Shown: one piece after another, positions 1-7,206 of the stretch
How the letters are laid out: each line of letters begins with the position of its first letter
Numbering within the stretch: position 1 is the stretch's first letter
From: Pseudomonadota bacterium
Lineage (GTDB): Bacteria; Pseudomonadota; Alphaproteobacteria; Rhizobiales; Beijerinckiaceae
Reading direction: 5' to 3'
NCBI GenBank assembly: GCA_020161575.1
Contig: JAIUNR010000011.1
Location: 1-55,637, forward strand
DNA length: 55,637 bases
Notes under the pieces: model-generated
What the model was told of the DNA's origin: nothing
The model's database searches: none
The model's input: only the letters and a program-made list of their open reading frames with translations
Position numbers and translations under genes: made by a program

Positions 1-1
1 G

Positions 2-88
2 TTGCTGGAGCCGATCGGCAACATCCCGCCTGCTGAGGCCGAGGAGCGCTACTACGCCACGCTGGACCAGCCAGCCATGGCCGCATAA
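2..88 (+). pseudogene. IS3-family transposase OrfB, C-terminal end (partial at window edge)
   Basis: An open frame entering from the window edge encodes 28 residues ending PAEAEERYYATLDQPAMAA and then TAA. This matches the usual C-terminal tail of IS3-family OrfB integrases (PPAEAE.YY..L..PAMAA). Only the tail is visible, so it cannot be judged from here whether the element to the left is complete. The IS end follows directly at 89-127. The assignment rests on recall of the family tail, not on a search. Confidence 0.75.
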
Positions 89-127
89 CTTAAACCAAAT
101 GGCCTCCGGCAAACCCGGAGCGGTTCA
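89..127 (+). repeat. IS3-type right terminal sequence
   Basis: Directly after the OrfB stop codon the sequence runs into a terminus ending GGAGCGGTTCA, the reverse complement of the TGAACCGC start common to IS3-family ends. Its reverse complement matches 5891-5934 at about 37 of 43 positions by hand alignment. The two related ends therefore face each other in opposite orientation across the capsule export operon. Base 127 is taken as the outer edge because IS3 elements end in CA; IS5-type sequence starts immediately afterwards. Confidence 0.65.
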
Positions 128-359
128 TAACTGACCTGAAGGCGTGGGCGAACATCCGCCCAAGTGCAATCGAAAAGACCCGATCTGCTTCTCGAAACAC
201 CTCTACAAGGCACGCAACCTCGTCGAGCGCTTCTTCAGCAAGATCAAGCAGTTCCGTCGGATCGCCACCCGCTTCGACAAAACGGCCGAGAACTTCCTCG
301 CCGCGGTGAAGCTCGCCTCCATCCGTATCTGGCTACGCGGTAATGAGCCTACGGCCTAA
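128..359 (+). pseudogene. IS5-family transposase, C-terminal fragment, frameshifted
   Basis: The fragment encodes the typical IS5-family DDE transposase C-terminus: NRKDPICFS, then ARNLVERFFSKIKQFRRIAT (catalytic-region Glu in VERFF), then a tail ending IRIWLRGNEPTA and a stop. The first codons read LKAWANI in one frame (136-156) and PPKCNRKD in the next (from about 157), so one base is missing near 156-158. The upstream part of the gene is gone, apparently cut by the IS3 element ending at 127. It is a dead remnant and not an expressed gene. Confidence 0.75.
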
Positions 360-395
360 GGTGAAATTAAAGGAAGGTCAGGTCGTAGCTTATAA

Positions 396-1634
396 TCAAT
401 ACAGATGATCTTTGATCGCTGCAGCTATCATAGACAGGACAGACCATATTGCCAAGCCAACTAGAACGATCGAGGCTAAAACAGTAAATTTCCGAGGATG
501 GGTAGCGCTTTCCGGCAAATTTGGTCGGGTAATAGGAATAACAAAAATCTGTTGTTTTATGAGTTCATCGCGGGCGGTCTCGTAGGAAGATAAGGTAATT
601 TCATAGAGCTTTTCGCGGAAGCTTTGTTCTACCTTTAGTGTCTCGTATTCTACTAGCTTTGATGAAACAGACGAGTTATAATCTCGAATTCCCGTAAGTC
701 TCTTCGATACAGATTCGATTTCGTTGTCAAGCGCTCTGCTTTCTTGTGCTTTTACAACCATAACCGGTGAGTCCGCTGACAACCTTCCTTTTAGAGTATT
801 GATCTCAACGTCCAGTGCTGCTTTTCTAGCTTGCAATTCTGCTATCAGTTTTACAAGCTGTTCCGCATCAATAACAGGATCAATGGAGCGTTCAGAATCA
901 CGGAAAGCTTGCAAGCGCTGTCTTGTTTCAGCAAGCAACTCAGCGCTACGCTGAACATCATTTCCGACACGTTTGAGCGTGGTTTGTCGAGTTCGGACAG
1001 ACACTTCATTAACAAGTGTTTCACAGAGTTGCAGGATCTTTTCACCAAGAATCTTTGCGTCCTTAGCCGAAAAACTCCTAACTTTGATGTTTATAATTCC
1101 CGATCTTGTATCAACCTCCGGAATAACGAGGCGTCTCCAATATTTTATTTGCTCTTCAACCGGCAAACCAGCCTCCAACCGTGAAAGCCAATCGATCTTT
1201 GAACCGGAGAATGCGGCTTCGATGTCAAAATGAGGTCGCAGATCTATGAGTATTGATGTCGAACTCAAATAATCCATAACCATAAACGTCTCTTGGCTCG
1301 TACCAGAAAAACCACTCATTTGAGCAGCAAAAGCAAGCAAGCCAGTGCCAGATCGCTGTTGCTGGTTTCCCTGCCGCACAGCAAAGCTAATATCCACTTC
1401 GTACTGATCGGCCGAATAGGTGAAAAGATAGATCCCACTGCCAACCGAGGGAACCAGCACACATAGGATGAACAGAACCCGCGCTACCGAAAAACGCCAT
1501 CCGGCTCGATCTGTCATATGTTGCCCAGTAGTGTAAGAACGCGTCTTTGCAGCCACGATAGCGCGCTTCCAAGCCGGTAACAGAGTCCCCACAAATAAGC
1601 CACGCAACCAGGGTGCAATGCCCTCGTAGGCCAT
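396..1634 (-). CDS. Capsule polysaccharide co-polymerase, KpsE/CtrB/BexC-like (copy 2)
   Basis: Inner-membrane, periplasm-spanning protein of ABC-dependent capsule export, expected to link the KpsMT transporter with the outer-membrane channel. It has 412 residues. An N-terminal membrane segment lies near residues 52-72 (VLFILCVLVPSVGSGIYLF), followed by the Wzz-type beta region (YEVDISFAVR), a long charged coiled-coil stretch (about 200-340), and a second membrane segment close to the C-terminus (FTVLASIVLVGLAIWSVLSM). This two-membrane-helix plan is that of the KpsE/CtrB family. The ATG at 1634 is preceded by AGGAGA, supporting this start. It is last in the five-gene minus-strand operon, 25 bases after a related gene (1660-2958). 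Whether the two paralogues form a mixed ring is unknown. Base composition is A+T-richer than in the rest of the window. Confidence 0.82.
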   Translation of the reverse strand: MAYEGIAPWLRGLFVGTLLPAWKRAIVAAKTRSYTTGQHMTDRAGWRFSVARVLFILCVLVPSVGSGIYLFTYSADQYEVDISFAVRQGNQQQRSGTGLLAFAAQMSGFSGTSQETFMVMDYLSSTSILIDLRPHFDIEAAFSGSKIDWLSRLEAGLPVEEQIKYWRRLVIPEVDTRSGIINIKVRSFSAKDAKILGEKILQLCETLVNEVSVRTRQTTLKRVGNDVQRSAELLAETRQRLQAFRDSERSIDPVIDAEQLVKLIAELQARKAALDVEINTLKGRLSADSPVMVVKAQESRALDNEIESVSKRLTGIRDYNSSVSSKLVEYETLKVEQSFREKLYEITLSSYETARDELIKQQIFVIPITRPNLPESATHPRKFTVLASIVLVGLAIWSVLSMIAAAIKDHLY

Positions 1635-1659
1635 ACGATCGTTCTCCTATGATCGGCGC

Positions 1660-2958
1660 CTAGCGAGCTCGGTAACTTCGCGCTGTCTTAGCGACCGAAA
1701 TAGATATAGCGGTAAGCACCCAGGCAGTGAAGACTATGCCGAGCCAGAGCAGCAATCGCCTTGGGTAGATGGAGCTTTCTGGTAGCTGAGGTTGCACGAA
1801 CACGCTCATATAAAGTTCGTTCCGAAGCGCGTCGATACGAGCATCTTCAAGCGCGGCCGCTGATGCAAGGTATTCCCGCCGTGCTGTATCCTGCTCAGCT
1901 TTCATCGCCTCGAATTCAGCTAAGACCTTTGAAAGAGCCCCCTGTCCTCCCGGCGGGGTCAGGCGTTTACGATGGCTGTCAATTTCCGATCGAATGCCCG
2001 CAATCTGAGCGTCCAAATTCCGTATGGTAGAGGACTCGGGGCTCAGTTGCCGCAATTGGGTCTCCCGGAGCGCAATCGTACGGGAGAGGGCCAGCTCAAG
2101 CTCATAGATGAGGCGGGTTTGCGCTTTGGTCTCAACATCACCATCTAGAACGCCGGAATGGTCGCGCAGAAGTCCAGCCTTTCTGGTTATCTCCGCTAGG
2201 CGCTCCTGTGCTCGCTCGAACCGAAGCTGGGAAGTTCGAAGAATTGATTGACGATTTTTCTCTGACAGCTCGTTGATCATTTTTTCTGATCTCGCCAAAA
2301 TGCCGTTCGCAACTGCCACTGCATCTTCTGGGCTGAAAGCGCGGATTTTGACACCAAGAATCCCAGAGGAAACCTCCTCACTTACCGTCAATTTCCACCA
2401 GAAATATTTGGCGAAGTCCTCGATAGGCTTTGTGTGATCAAAGCGAGAAAAAAAATCTCCATGAGGGGCTGCATAACGCTCTCGCAGGGTAATTTCATTC
2501 TCCAGGTCGCGCAATATCGCCTCACTGCGGATGTACGTCGCGAGCATACCGGTTGCCTGGCGTGAAAGGCCGTCGGCTGATCCTGTAAATGCTGATAAAA
2601 CGTCTGCTGTGGCATTCTTGGTCGCACGAACAGAAAATCGGGTTTCAACGACGTATTGGTCTTTAGCAACAAGAAAAAGGTAGAGCGCAGAAAAGATAGC
2701 TGGAATAACAAAAAAAGCCAACTTCAGAGCCTTTAGTGCTCCTGCGAATACTTGTTCATCCTTACGGCCTGCGAGCCCCCGCCCGCCACCAATGACAACC
2801 CGTTCGTCTCGAGCCAAAATGGATGCATCGGCAAGGGCGCGTGAAATGCGCAGAGGAAGGGGGCTCGCCTCCCGCACTAAGGCAGTCGACAAGGAGGAGC
2901 GCCCGTCATCCACATGAGACTCTGCAGCTACCACGCGTTTTTCTTGTAAGTCAGCCAC
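1660..2958 (-). CDS. Capsule polysaccharide co-polymerase, KpsE/CtrB/BexC-like (copy 1)
   Basis: Second member of the same family, 432 residues. A hydrophilic N-terminal tail of about 80 residues is followed by a membrane helix (LAFFVIPAIFSALYLFLVA), the YVVETRFSVRAT beta region, an FAKYFWWKLTVSEE motif, coiled-coil sequence, and a C-terminal membrane helix (LLLWLGIVFTAWVLTAISIS) preceded by the family's PQLPESSIYPRR stretch. The downstream paralogue carries the matching PNLPESATHPRK. The start is a GTG at 2958 with GGAGG some 11 bases upstream. It follows the kpsM-like gene by 75 bases. Tandem non-identical co-polymerases are unusual, since model capsule loci have one kpsE, so they may have divided functions or come from a duplication. 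Confidence 0.82.
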   Translation of the reverse strand: MADLQEKRVVAAESHVDDGRSSLSTALVREASPLPLRISRALADASILARDERVVIGGGRGLAGRKDEQVFAGALKALKLAFFVIPAIFSALYLFLVAKDQYVVETRFSVRATKNATADVLSAFTGSADGLSRQATGMLATYIRSEAILRDLENEITLRERYAAPHGDFFSRFDHTKPIEDFAKYFWWKLTVSEEVSSGILGVKIRAFSPEDAVAVANGILARSEKMINELSEKNRQSILRTSQLRFERAQERLAEITRKAGLLRDHSGVLDGDVETKAQTRLIYELELALSRTIALRETQLRQLSPESSTIRNLDAQIAGIRSEIDSHRKRLTPPGGQGALSKVLAEFEAMKAEQDTARREYLASAAALEDARIDALRNELYMSVFVQPQLPESSIYPRRLLLWLGIVFTAWVLTAISISVAKTARSYRAR

Positions 2959-3033
2959 TTGGCGAAGCCTCCTTCATACTCTGCTTCTATGGCAAATGAT
3001 TGAGTTCAAAATATGCGCACGCGCTTCTCATAT

Positions 3034-3882
3034 TCAGCGCAACTTCCCTCTAAAAATGCGTTCAAGCCAAAATCCAACAAGTAAATTCAACACAATTATA
3101 ACGAAAATATATCTCTTATCAAGGATTCCTTCTTTGTAAGTTTCATAATATCCTGATCTGACCCATTCAACACAATGTGCCAGCGGGTTAAAATACATAA
3201 AATTGACCATTTCTTTAGGCATGTGACTTGGTAGAAAGAGGGCTCCCGATGTTATATACAAGGCCACGCAATATAATACACAAAACTGAACCCACCCATG
3301 CACCATAGATGCTATTATAGCATTGGGAATGCAAAAGCTGATTGTGAAAGCAACAGTAATTAATATTCCAGTTATAGTCTCAAATGGCGCTTTTGGAATA
3401 GCAGAGAAACCAAGTATATAAAGACCAAAAAATAAAATGATGATAATTATAAATGAATTAATCATCTCCAGAAGGGAGCGCCCGATTACTAAGTCCATAG
3501 GGCGGACAAGCGGAAACATCAAGAGGGCGCGATTATCGATAATAGACATGACGATTGATCGAACAGGGTACAGATAAATCATGAATGGTAGTATTCCAGA
3601 TGCAAAAAAAACCATTCTATCTGTTCCGAGCAGTGCTCCTCTTCCAAGGAATGCATAAAAAGCTGAGAGGTAGATAAGGTGACCTAAGGGAACAAAAATA
3701 ACCTTGAGGTAAGAGAATTTATTTCCAAGCATCCTTCCATGAATGTCTCTGATAATAATAGCACCAATAACATCACAGTGAGTTTTGAACGCTCTCTGGA
3801 ATGCATAATATTTCTGATTCATGGTTGGAGAAGGCTCGCCATGGCGATTCAATAGGGGAGGGCGAGTACGCAAAAATTTCAT
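3034..3882 (-). CDS. kpsM: Capsule export ABC transporter permease, KpsM-like (ABC-2 family)
   Basis: Inner-membrane subunit of the capsule exporter, 282 residues with about six hydrophobic segments (for example LIYLSAFYAFLG, SFIIIIILFFGLYILGF, VFIIVLNLLVGFWL). The N-terminal FQRAFKTHCDVIGAIIIRDIHGR and the central FNPLAHCVEWVRSGYYE are ABC-2/KpsM hallmarks. The ATG overlaps the previous gene's TAA as TAATG, so translation is probably coupled. A second possible start is the internal MNQKYYAF, which would give a more usual length (about 262 residues). This gene is strikingly A+T-rich compared with the window, suggesting acquisition by transfer. It should pair with the ATPase at 4977-5684. Confidence 0.9.
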   Translation of the reverse strand: MKFLRTRPPLLNRHGEPSPTMNQKYYAFQRAFKTHCDVIGAIIIRDIHGRMLGNKFSYLKVIFVPLGHLIYLSAFYAFLGRGALLGTDRMVFFASGILPFMIYLYPVRSIVMSIIDNRALLMFPLVRPMDLVIGRSLLEMINSFIIIIILFFGLYILGFSAIPKAPFETITGILITVAFTISFCIPNAIIASMVHGWVQFCVLYCVALYITSGALFLPSHMPKEMVNFMYFNPLAHCVEWVRSGYYETYKEGILDKRYIFVIIVLNLLVGFWLERIFRGKLR

Positions 3883-4973
3883 TACCCTCTCCGTATTTCT
3901 CGCAGCACATCTCGAAGCTCGTTGTCTCCTTCGCCGGTGTTGATAGCTCTGTCGATGCTTTCTGCGACGTGTCTAAAAACACGCGCATCGTTGGTGAGAA
4001 GCCTGTTAACCTGCGGGTCTTCCCGCAGTGCGGCTGCCAATGGTAGAGCCTCAGGAATTGCAAAGAAAGCGAGGCTCTCGAAATTAAGATCAATTTGCAT
4101 AGCGACTGTGCGGCGAAAAACTTCTGGTTGACTAAAAACGCCCACGGAATTGAATTCGGCGAGTAGTGCAAGTGCCACGGGTACATGACGAGGTTCAGCT
4201 ATCTCTCCGGGAGCGCATCCCAACATGCGAGTTATGGGATCTCGGATTACGGAGAGCTCCGCTTCTGTCAAATTCTGAAACGCATGGGCGATTTGGCGCC
4301 TTGTTGCTTGCTCCAACCGCCCAGCCAATCCACCTATATTTGAGTATTGTGGGGGTAGAACAGATAACGGTGGTGCGTTAGCTGCCATCGTTACAGCACG
4401 AACGAAAAGCAGGCGATTGGCTAACTCTTCAAAAGGGTCGATAAGCAGGGCCGATAAATGGTAGTGGAAGCGACGAAAGAATTCGATGTAAGGCCCTACA
4501 GCTAACCGCCCCTCGGCAGCGACGGAATTGACAGCATTGTTGCCCAAAAGTGCAAATGCTGTTTCCAATCCTGCATTCTCAATCATAGCGTACGATAAAA
4601 GAAAGCGGTCTGCTAAGGCCGCCCTGATCGGCCGACTAAAAATTGGAAGATTATTAAAAAGGAAGAAGCGACCTTCGATAAAATTTTTAGCCTCTGACCG
4701 TCGGTATATTAGACGATTTCCTTTGCGCTCGGCAATAGTTACTTCAGAAGCTGTGCTCAGCCCAGGGACAGTCGAGTCATCAAATCGAAATCCCACTTGT
4801 CCTGTATCGTGCAGCCTTGCTTCGACCAGATCTGGCCTCCAGATAGCAGCCTCAACAGACCGAAATTCCCGCCCGTCGATCTCGACTCGAAAGGTAGGGA
4901 TGTGCGAGGGGTTGTCTGGTGTCAGCCATCCCGCAATAGTGTCTCTTGTTACGTGGTCGAAATGAAAATGCAT
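3882..4973 (-). CDS. Protein of unknown function within the capsule export operon
   Basis: A 363-residue soluble protein that I do not recognise. There is no signal peptide, membrane helix or nucleotide-binding motif. The first 75 residues (FDHVTRDTIAGWL, VEIDGREFRSVEA, RPDLVEARLHDTGQVGFRF) look like a small beta-rich module of a kind seen at the start of some rhizobial polysaccharide and sulfotransferase-like proteins. The remainder is mostly helical, with conserved-looking FFRRFHYHLSALLIDPFEELANRLLF and NRLLTNDARVF. It lies 3 bases after kpsT and overlaps kpsM (TAATG), so its product is probably made in step with both transporter subunits. A role in substrate recognition, chain termination or assembly of the exporter is inference from position only. 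Confidence 0.7.
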   Translation of the reverse strand: MHFHFDHVTRDTIAGWLTPDNPSHIPTFRVEIDGREFRSVEAAIWRPDLVEARLHDTGQVGFRFDDSTVPGLSTASEVTIAERKGNRLIYRRSEAKNFIEGRFFLFNNLPIFSRPIRAALADRFLLSYAMIENAGLETAFALLGNNAVNSVAAEGRLAVGPYIEFFRRFHYHLSALLIDPFEELANRLLFVRAVTMAANAPPLSVLPPQYSNIGGLAGRLEQATRRQIAHAFQNLTEAELSVIRDPITRMLGCAPGEIAEPRHVPVALALLAEFNSVGVFSQPEVFRRTVAMQIDLNFESLAFFAIPEALPLAAALREDPQVNRLLTNDARVFRHVAESIDRAINTGEGDNELRDVLREIRRG

Positions 4974-4976
4974 AGC

Positions 4977-5684
4977 TTAGCGGTTGATCTCACGATAGAA
5001 TTCGATTGCCTCACTAACATCTTCGAATAAATTTAGTCTCCCATTCTCCAGTACAACACATTTATCGCAGTACTCTTTAATTGTTAGCATGTCGTGAGAA
5101 ATCATGATGATATCCGTTTCGGCGCGGCGACGATCAAATTCTCGCCGGCATCGTTCTTGGAATCTCGCGTCGCCGACGGCAATAACCTCATCTATTAGAA
5201 AGCAATCAAAATTAATTGCTATAGATAAGCCAAATGCTAATCGTTGCAGCATTCCTGAGGAGTAAGTCTTAACTTGTGCGTCGATATATCCTCCAATTTC
5301 AGAAAAGCTCCTTACAAAATCTAGCACTTCTCTGCGGTCCATCCCGTAGATCCGGGCGACGAAAGATACGTTTTCTCGACCGCTCATCTCAGGGTGCAGG
5401 CTACCGGTAAATCCAAGTGGCCACGAAATTCGGCAGTGGCGCCGAATTGCCCCTGCATTTGGCATCTCTGTCCCTGCGACCATCCGCATGAGCGTCGATT
5501 TTCCTGCTCCATTAACGCCTAATATGCCATAGTTCATTCCGCGCTCGAACTGGAATGTCACATGATCCAGGATCAGTTTAGTCGCATGCGACGACTGGTA
5601 GAATTTGAGAACATCGCGAAATTCCACAATCGCGGGAACTGAAGCGCTGATGTTTGGGAATTCGGTCATATTTTCGCGCGTCAT
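4977..5684 (-). CDS. kpsT: Capsule export ABC transporter ATP-binding protein, KpsT-like
   Basis: ATPase subunit driving capsule export through KpsM, 235 residues. Walker A is GVNGAGKS (56-63), the ABC signature is YSSGMLQRL (141-149), Walker B is FLIDEVIAVGD (162-172), and the switch histidine is in MISHDM. The short length and the SWPLGFTGSLHPEMSGREN segment are typical of the KpsT/Wzt polysaccharide exporter group. It lacks the C-terminal carbohydrate-binding domain of O-antigen Wzt. It is the first gene of the operon. No clear ribosome binding site precedes the ATG at 5684; a second ATG (MTEFPN, 5669) is possible. Confidence 0.9.
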   Translation of the reverse strand: MTRENMTEFPNISASVPAIVEFRDVLKFYQSSHATKLILDHVTFQFERGMNYGILGVNGAGKSTLMRMVAGTEMPNAGAIRRHCRISWPLGFTGSLHPEMSGRENVSFVARIYGMDRREVLDFVRSFSEIGGYIDAQVKTYSSGMLQRLAFGLSIAINFDCFLIDEVIAVGDARFQERCRREFDRRRAETDIIMISHDMLTIKEYCDKCVVLENGRLNLFEDVSEAIEFYREINR

Positions 5685-5890
5685 TCAGTAGAAGCTGCTT
5701 TGCTAGGGCGCGAGCGTCAAGAGCATACATTCGCGCAACGCCGATAAGGCTAATACCTCTAACCGATTTTATGAGAAAGAAAATTTGACCCACCCCGCTG
5801 AAAATCGATCAAATCTGAGATAGTCGGACAATGCACGTAAGTAAAAAGAGGGGCGGGCTCGGGGGTAATGAGCAGAGGCCGCCAGCCAAA
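5685..5890. other. Upstream region of the capsule export operon, no gene seen
   Basis: About 200 bases between the first kps gene and the IS end at 5891. The stretch is A+T-rich (for example TGAGAAAGAAAATTTGACCC around 5770-5790) and should contain the operon promoter on the minus strand, but I could not place -35 and -10 boxes with confidence. No convincing reading frame was found. Confidence 0.4.
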
Positions 5891-5934
5891 TAGAACCGCC
5901 CCCGGTTTGGCGGAGGCCATTTAGTTTAAGTTGT
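5891..5934 (-). repeat. IS3-type terminal sequence, inverted relative to 89-127
   Basis: This 44-base stretch starts GAACCGCCCCCGGTTTGGCG and continues to GTTTAAGTTGT. It is the reverse complement, with a few changes, of the IS3 end at 89-127. Only the terminus survives; the sequence to its right changes to an IS5-type end at about 5935. Together the two ends bracket the capsule export genes like a composite element, although no intact transposase remains in the window. Confidence 0.6.
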
Positions 5935-5964
5935 GGACTGGCCCCTTATGGCTCAGGCTCCAGC

Positions 5965-6399
5965 TCATAACCAGAAGCTGAAGGCTGCCGCGATGCAGAT
6001 GGTGGCGAGGATGTTGGTGGCGTCCCGGTCGTATCGGCTGGCGACGTGTCGGAAGCTCCTCAGACGGCAGGGCATGCGCCCGATAGCGTTGCGATGCCGG
6101 TAGAGGACAGGCGAGAAGCCATTTTTCCAGATGCGGTTGGTCTTGGATGGGATGTTCGGCATCGTGCCGCACTCCTTGACCAGCCAGCTCAGGACATTGC
6201 TATCATAGCCCTTGTCCGCGAGCAGGGGGGCGTGGGCAAGAGGCGGCAATATTCGTCGGGTGGGGCAGGGCCTATCGATGCAGGTCCGGAGACAAGCCTT
6301 GCTCGTGTGGCCGAGGTGGATTGCGGTTGCTCCCGTGATCAAATCCAGTTCGAAGTTCGTTCTGGCCGCATCGAACCGACCGGAACATGAAGCCATCAC
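5965..6399 (-). pseudogene. IS5-family transposase, C-terminal part, degenerate
   Basis: The frame encodes the IS5-family core: LLADKGYDSNVLSWLVKECG (DDE second Asp region), a short NRIWKNGFSP linker, then YRHRNAIGRMPCRLRSFRHV and ASRYDRDATNILATICIAAA. In active relatives the last motif reads R.VIERMF.RLK..RRIATRYDR, so the catalytic Glu position (here AIGRM) is replaced by Gly and the protein is probably inactive. The N-terminal part loses similarity and falls into other frames around 6270-6500. It differs in sequence from the IS5 fragment at 128-359. Confidence 0.7.
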
Positions 6400-6450
6400 G
6401 TTCTCTGGAAGAGCAGCTCATCGGATGCTGATGGAGCAGGAGGCCGGCTC

Positions 6451-6936
6451 GAGGAGCTACTGGCGGAACAGATGCTCGATAGGGCGATCTTGAAGGATGA
6501 CGCCTCAAAATGGTGACGCCTGATGTGAAGCGTAAAGCCGTGACTCATGCCTGCGAAGCGCACGGAGTGAGCCAGCGATGGGCGTGCAAAGCTCTGAATG
6601 TTGATCGCGCAATCGTGCGCCACCCGAGCATACGCCCCGATGACGATCCTGTGCTGGTATCGGCAAACCTGTATCGAGTGGCATTACATCGCGCACGGAA
6701 AGCCGATGCAGAACGGATTCGTCGAAAGCTTCAATGGGTGCTTCCGGGGTGAGTGCTTGAATGATTGCGGAGCAATTGCGCGAAGCGTGCTTTCACGACA
6801 TTCGTGGAGGTCCGCACAGCAATCCGATCATAGAAGGAGGATTACAACAATCGTCGCCCACTCGCTCTCGGCAACAAAACACCGACCGAGTGCGCTTCGC
6901 AAATCACTCTGGAAACCTGGGCCGCTGAGGCCCTAA
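6451..6936 (+). pseudogene. IS3-family element remnant (orfA end plus internally deleted orfB)
   Basis: Bases 6451-6513 encode the OrfA tail EELLAEQMLDRAILKDDASKW and a stop. Overlapping it, the ATG at 6510 opens an OrfB start, MVTPDVKRKAVTHACEAHG, through RACK-like and VDRAIVRHPSIRPDDD motifs to about 6645. The sequence then jumps, in another frame, to the integrase C-terminal part IEWHYIAHGKP and QNGFVESFNGCFRGECLND (the catalytic Glu is in VESFNG). The middle of the DDE domain is missing and the tail is frameshifted again after about 6760. This is a broken copy, orientated opposite to the neighbouring IS5 remnant. Confidence 0.75.
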
Positions 6937-7206
6937 ATCAACCCAAGGACACTCCCCGTAACCGGAGGAAAACCGGGCCTAAGGTCACAGCGACCGAATT
7001 CTTTCGAAAGAACCCACCAATGCGCTCCAGAGCGCGCAAGCCAGAGGATGGCCTCCAGAGAGAGCTGGCTATCCTGCCTCGTTCAATCTGGACCTGTCAC
7101 CTTGCCTTGCGGATGAAGCGCTGCCTGTTTCCAAACAGCGTCACTGACTTCCCGACGATCTATCCATGCTGACCTTGGGATTGGATCTTCTTTCCCAAGC
7201 AAAAAT
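6937..7206. other. IS debris between IS3 remnant and protease gene
   Basis: No gene is supported here. The first part still resembles the C-terminal non-coding end of an IS3 element; beyond about 7020 I see no recognisable sequence. The protease stop codon lies at 7207. Confidence 0.4.
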
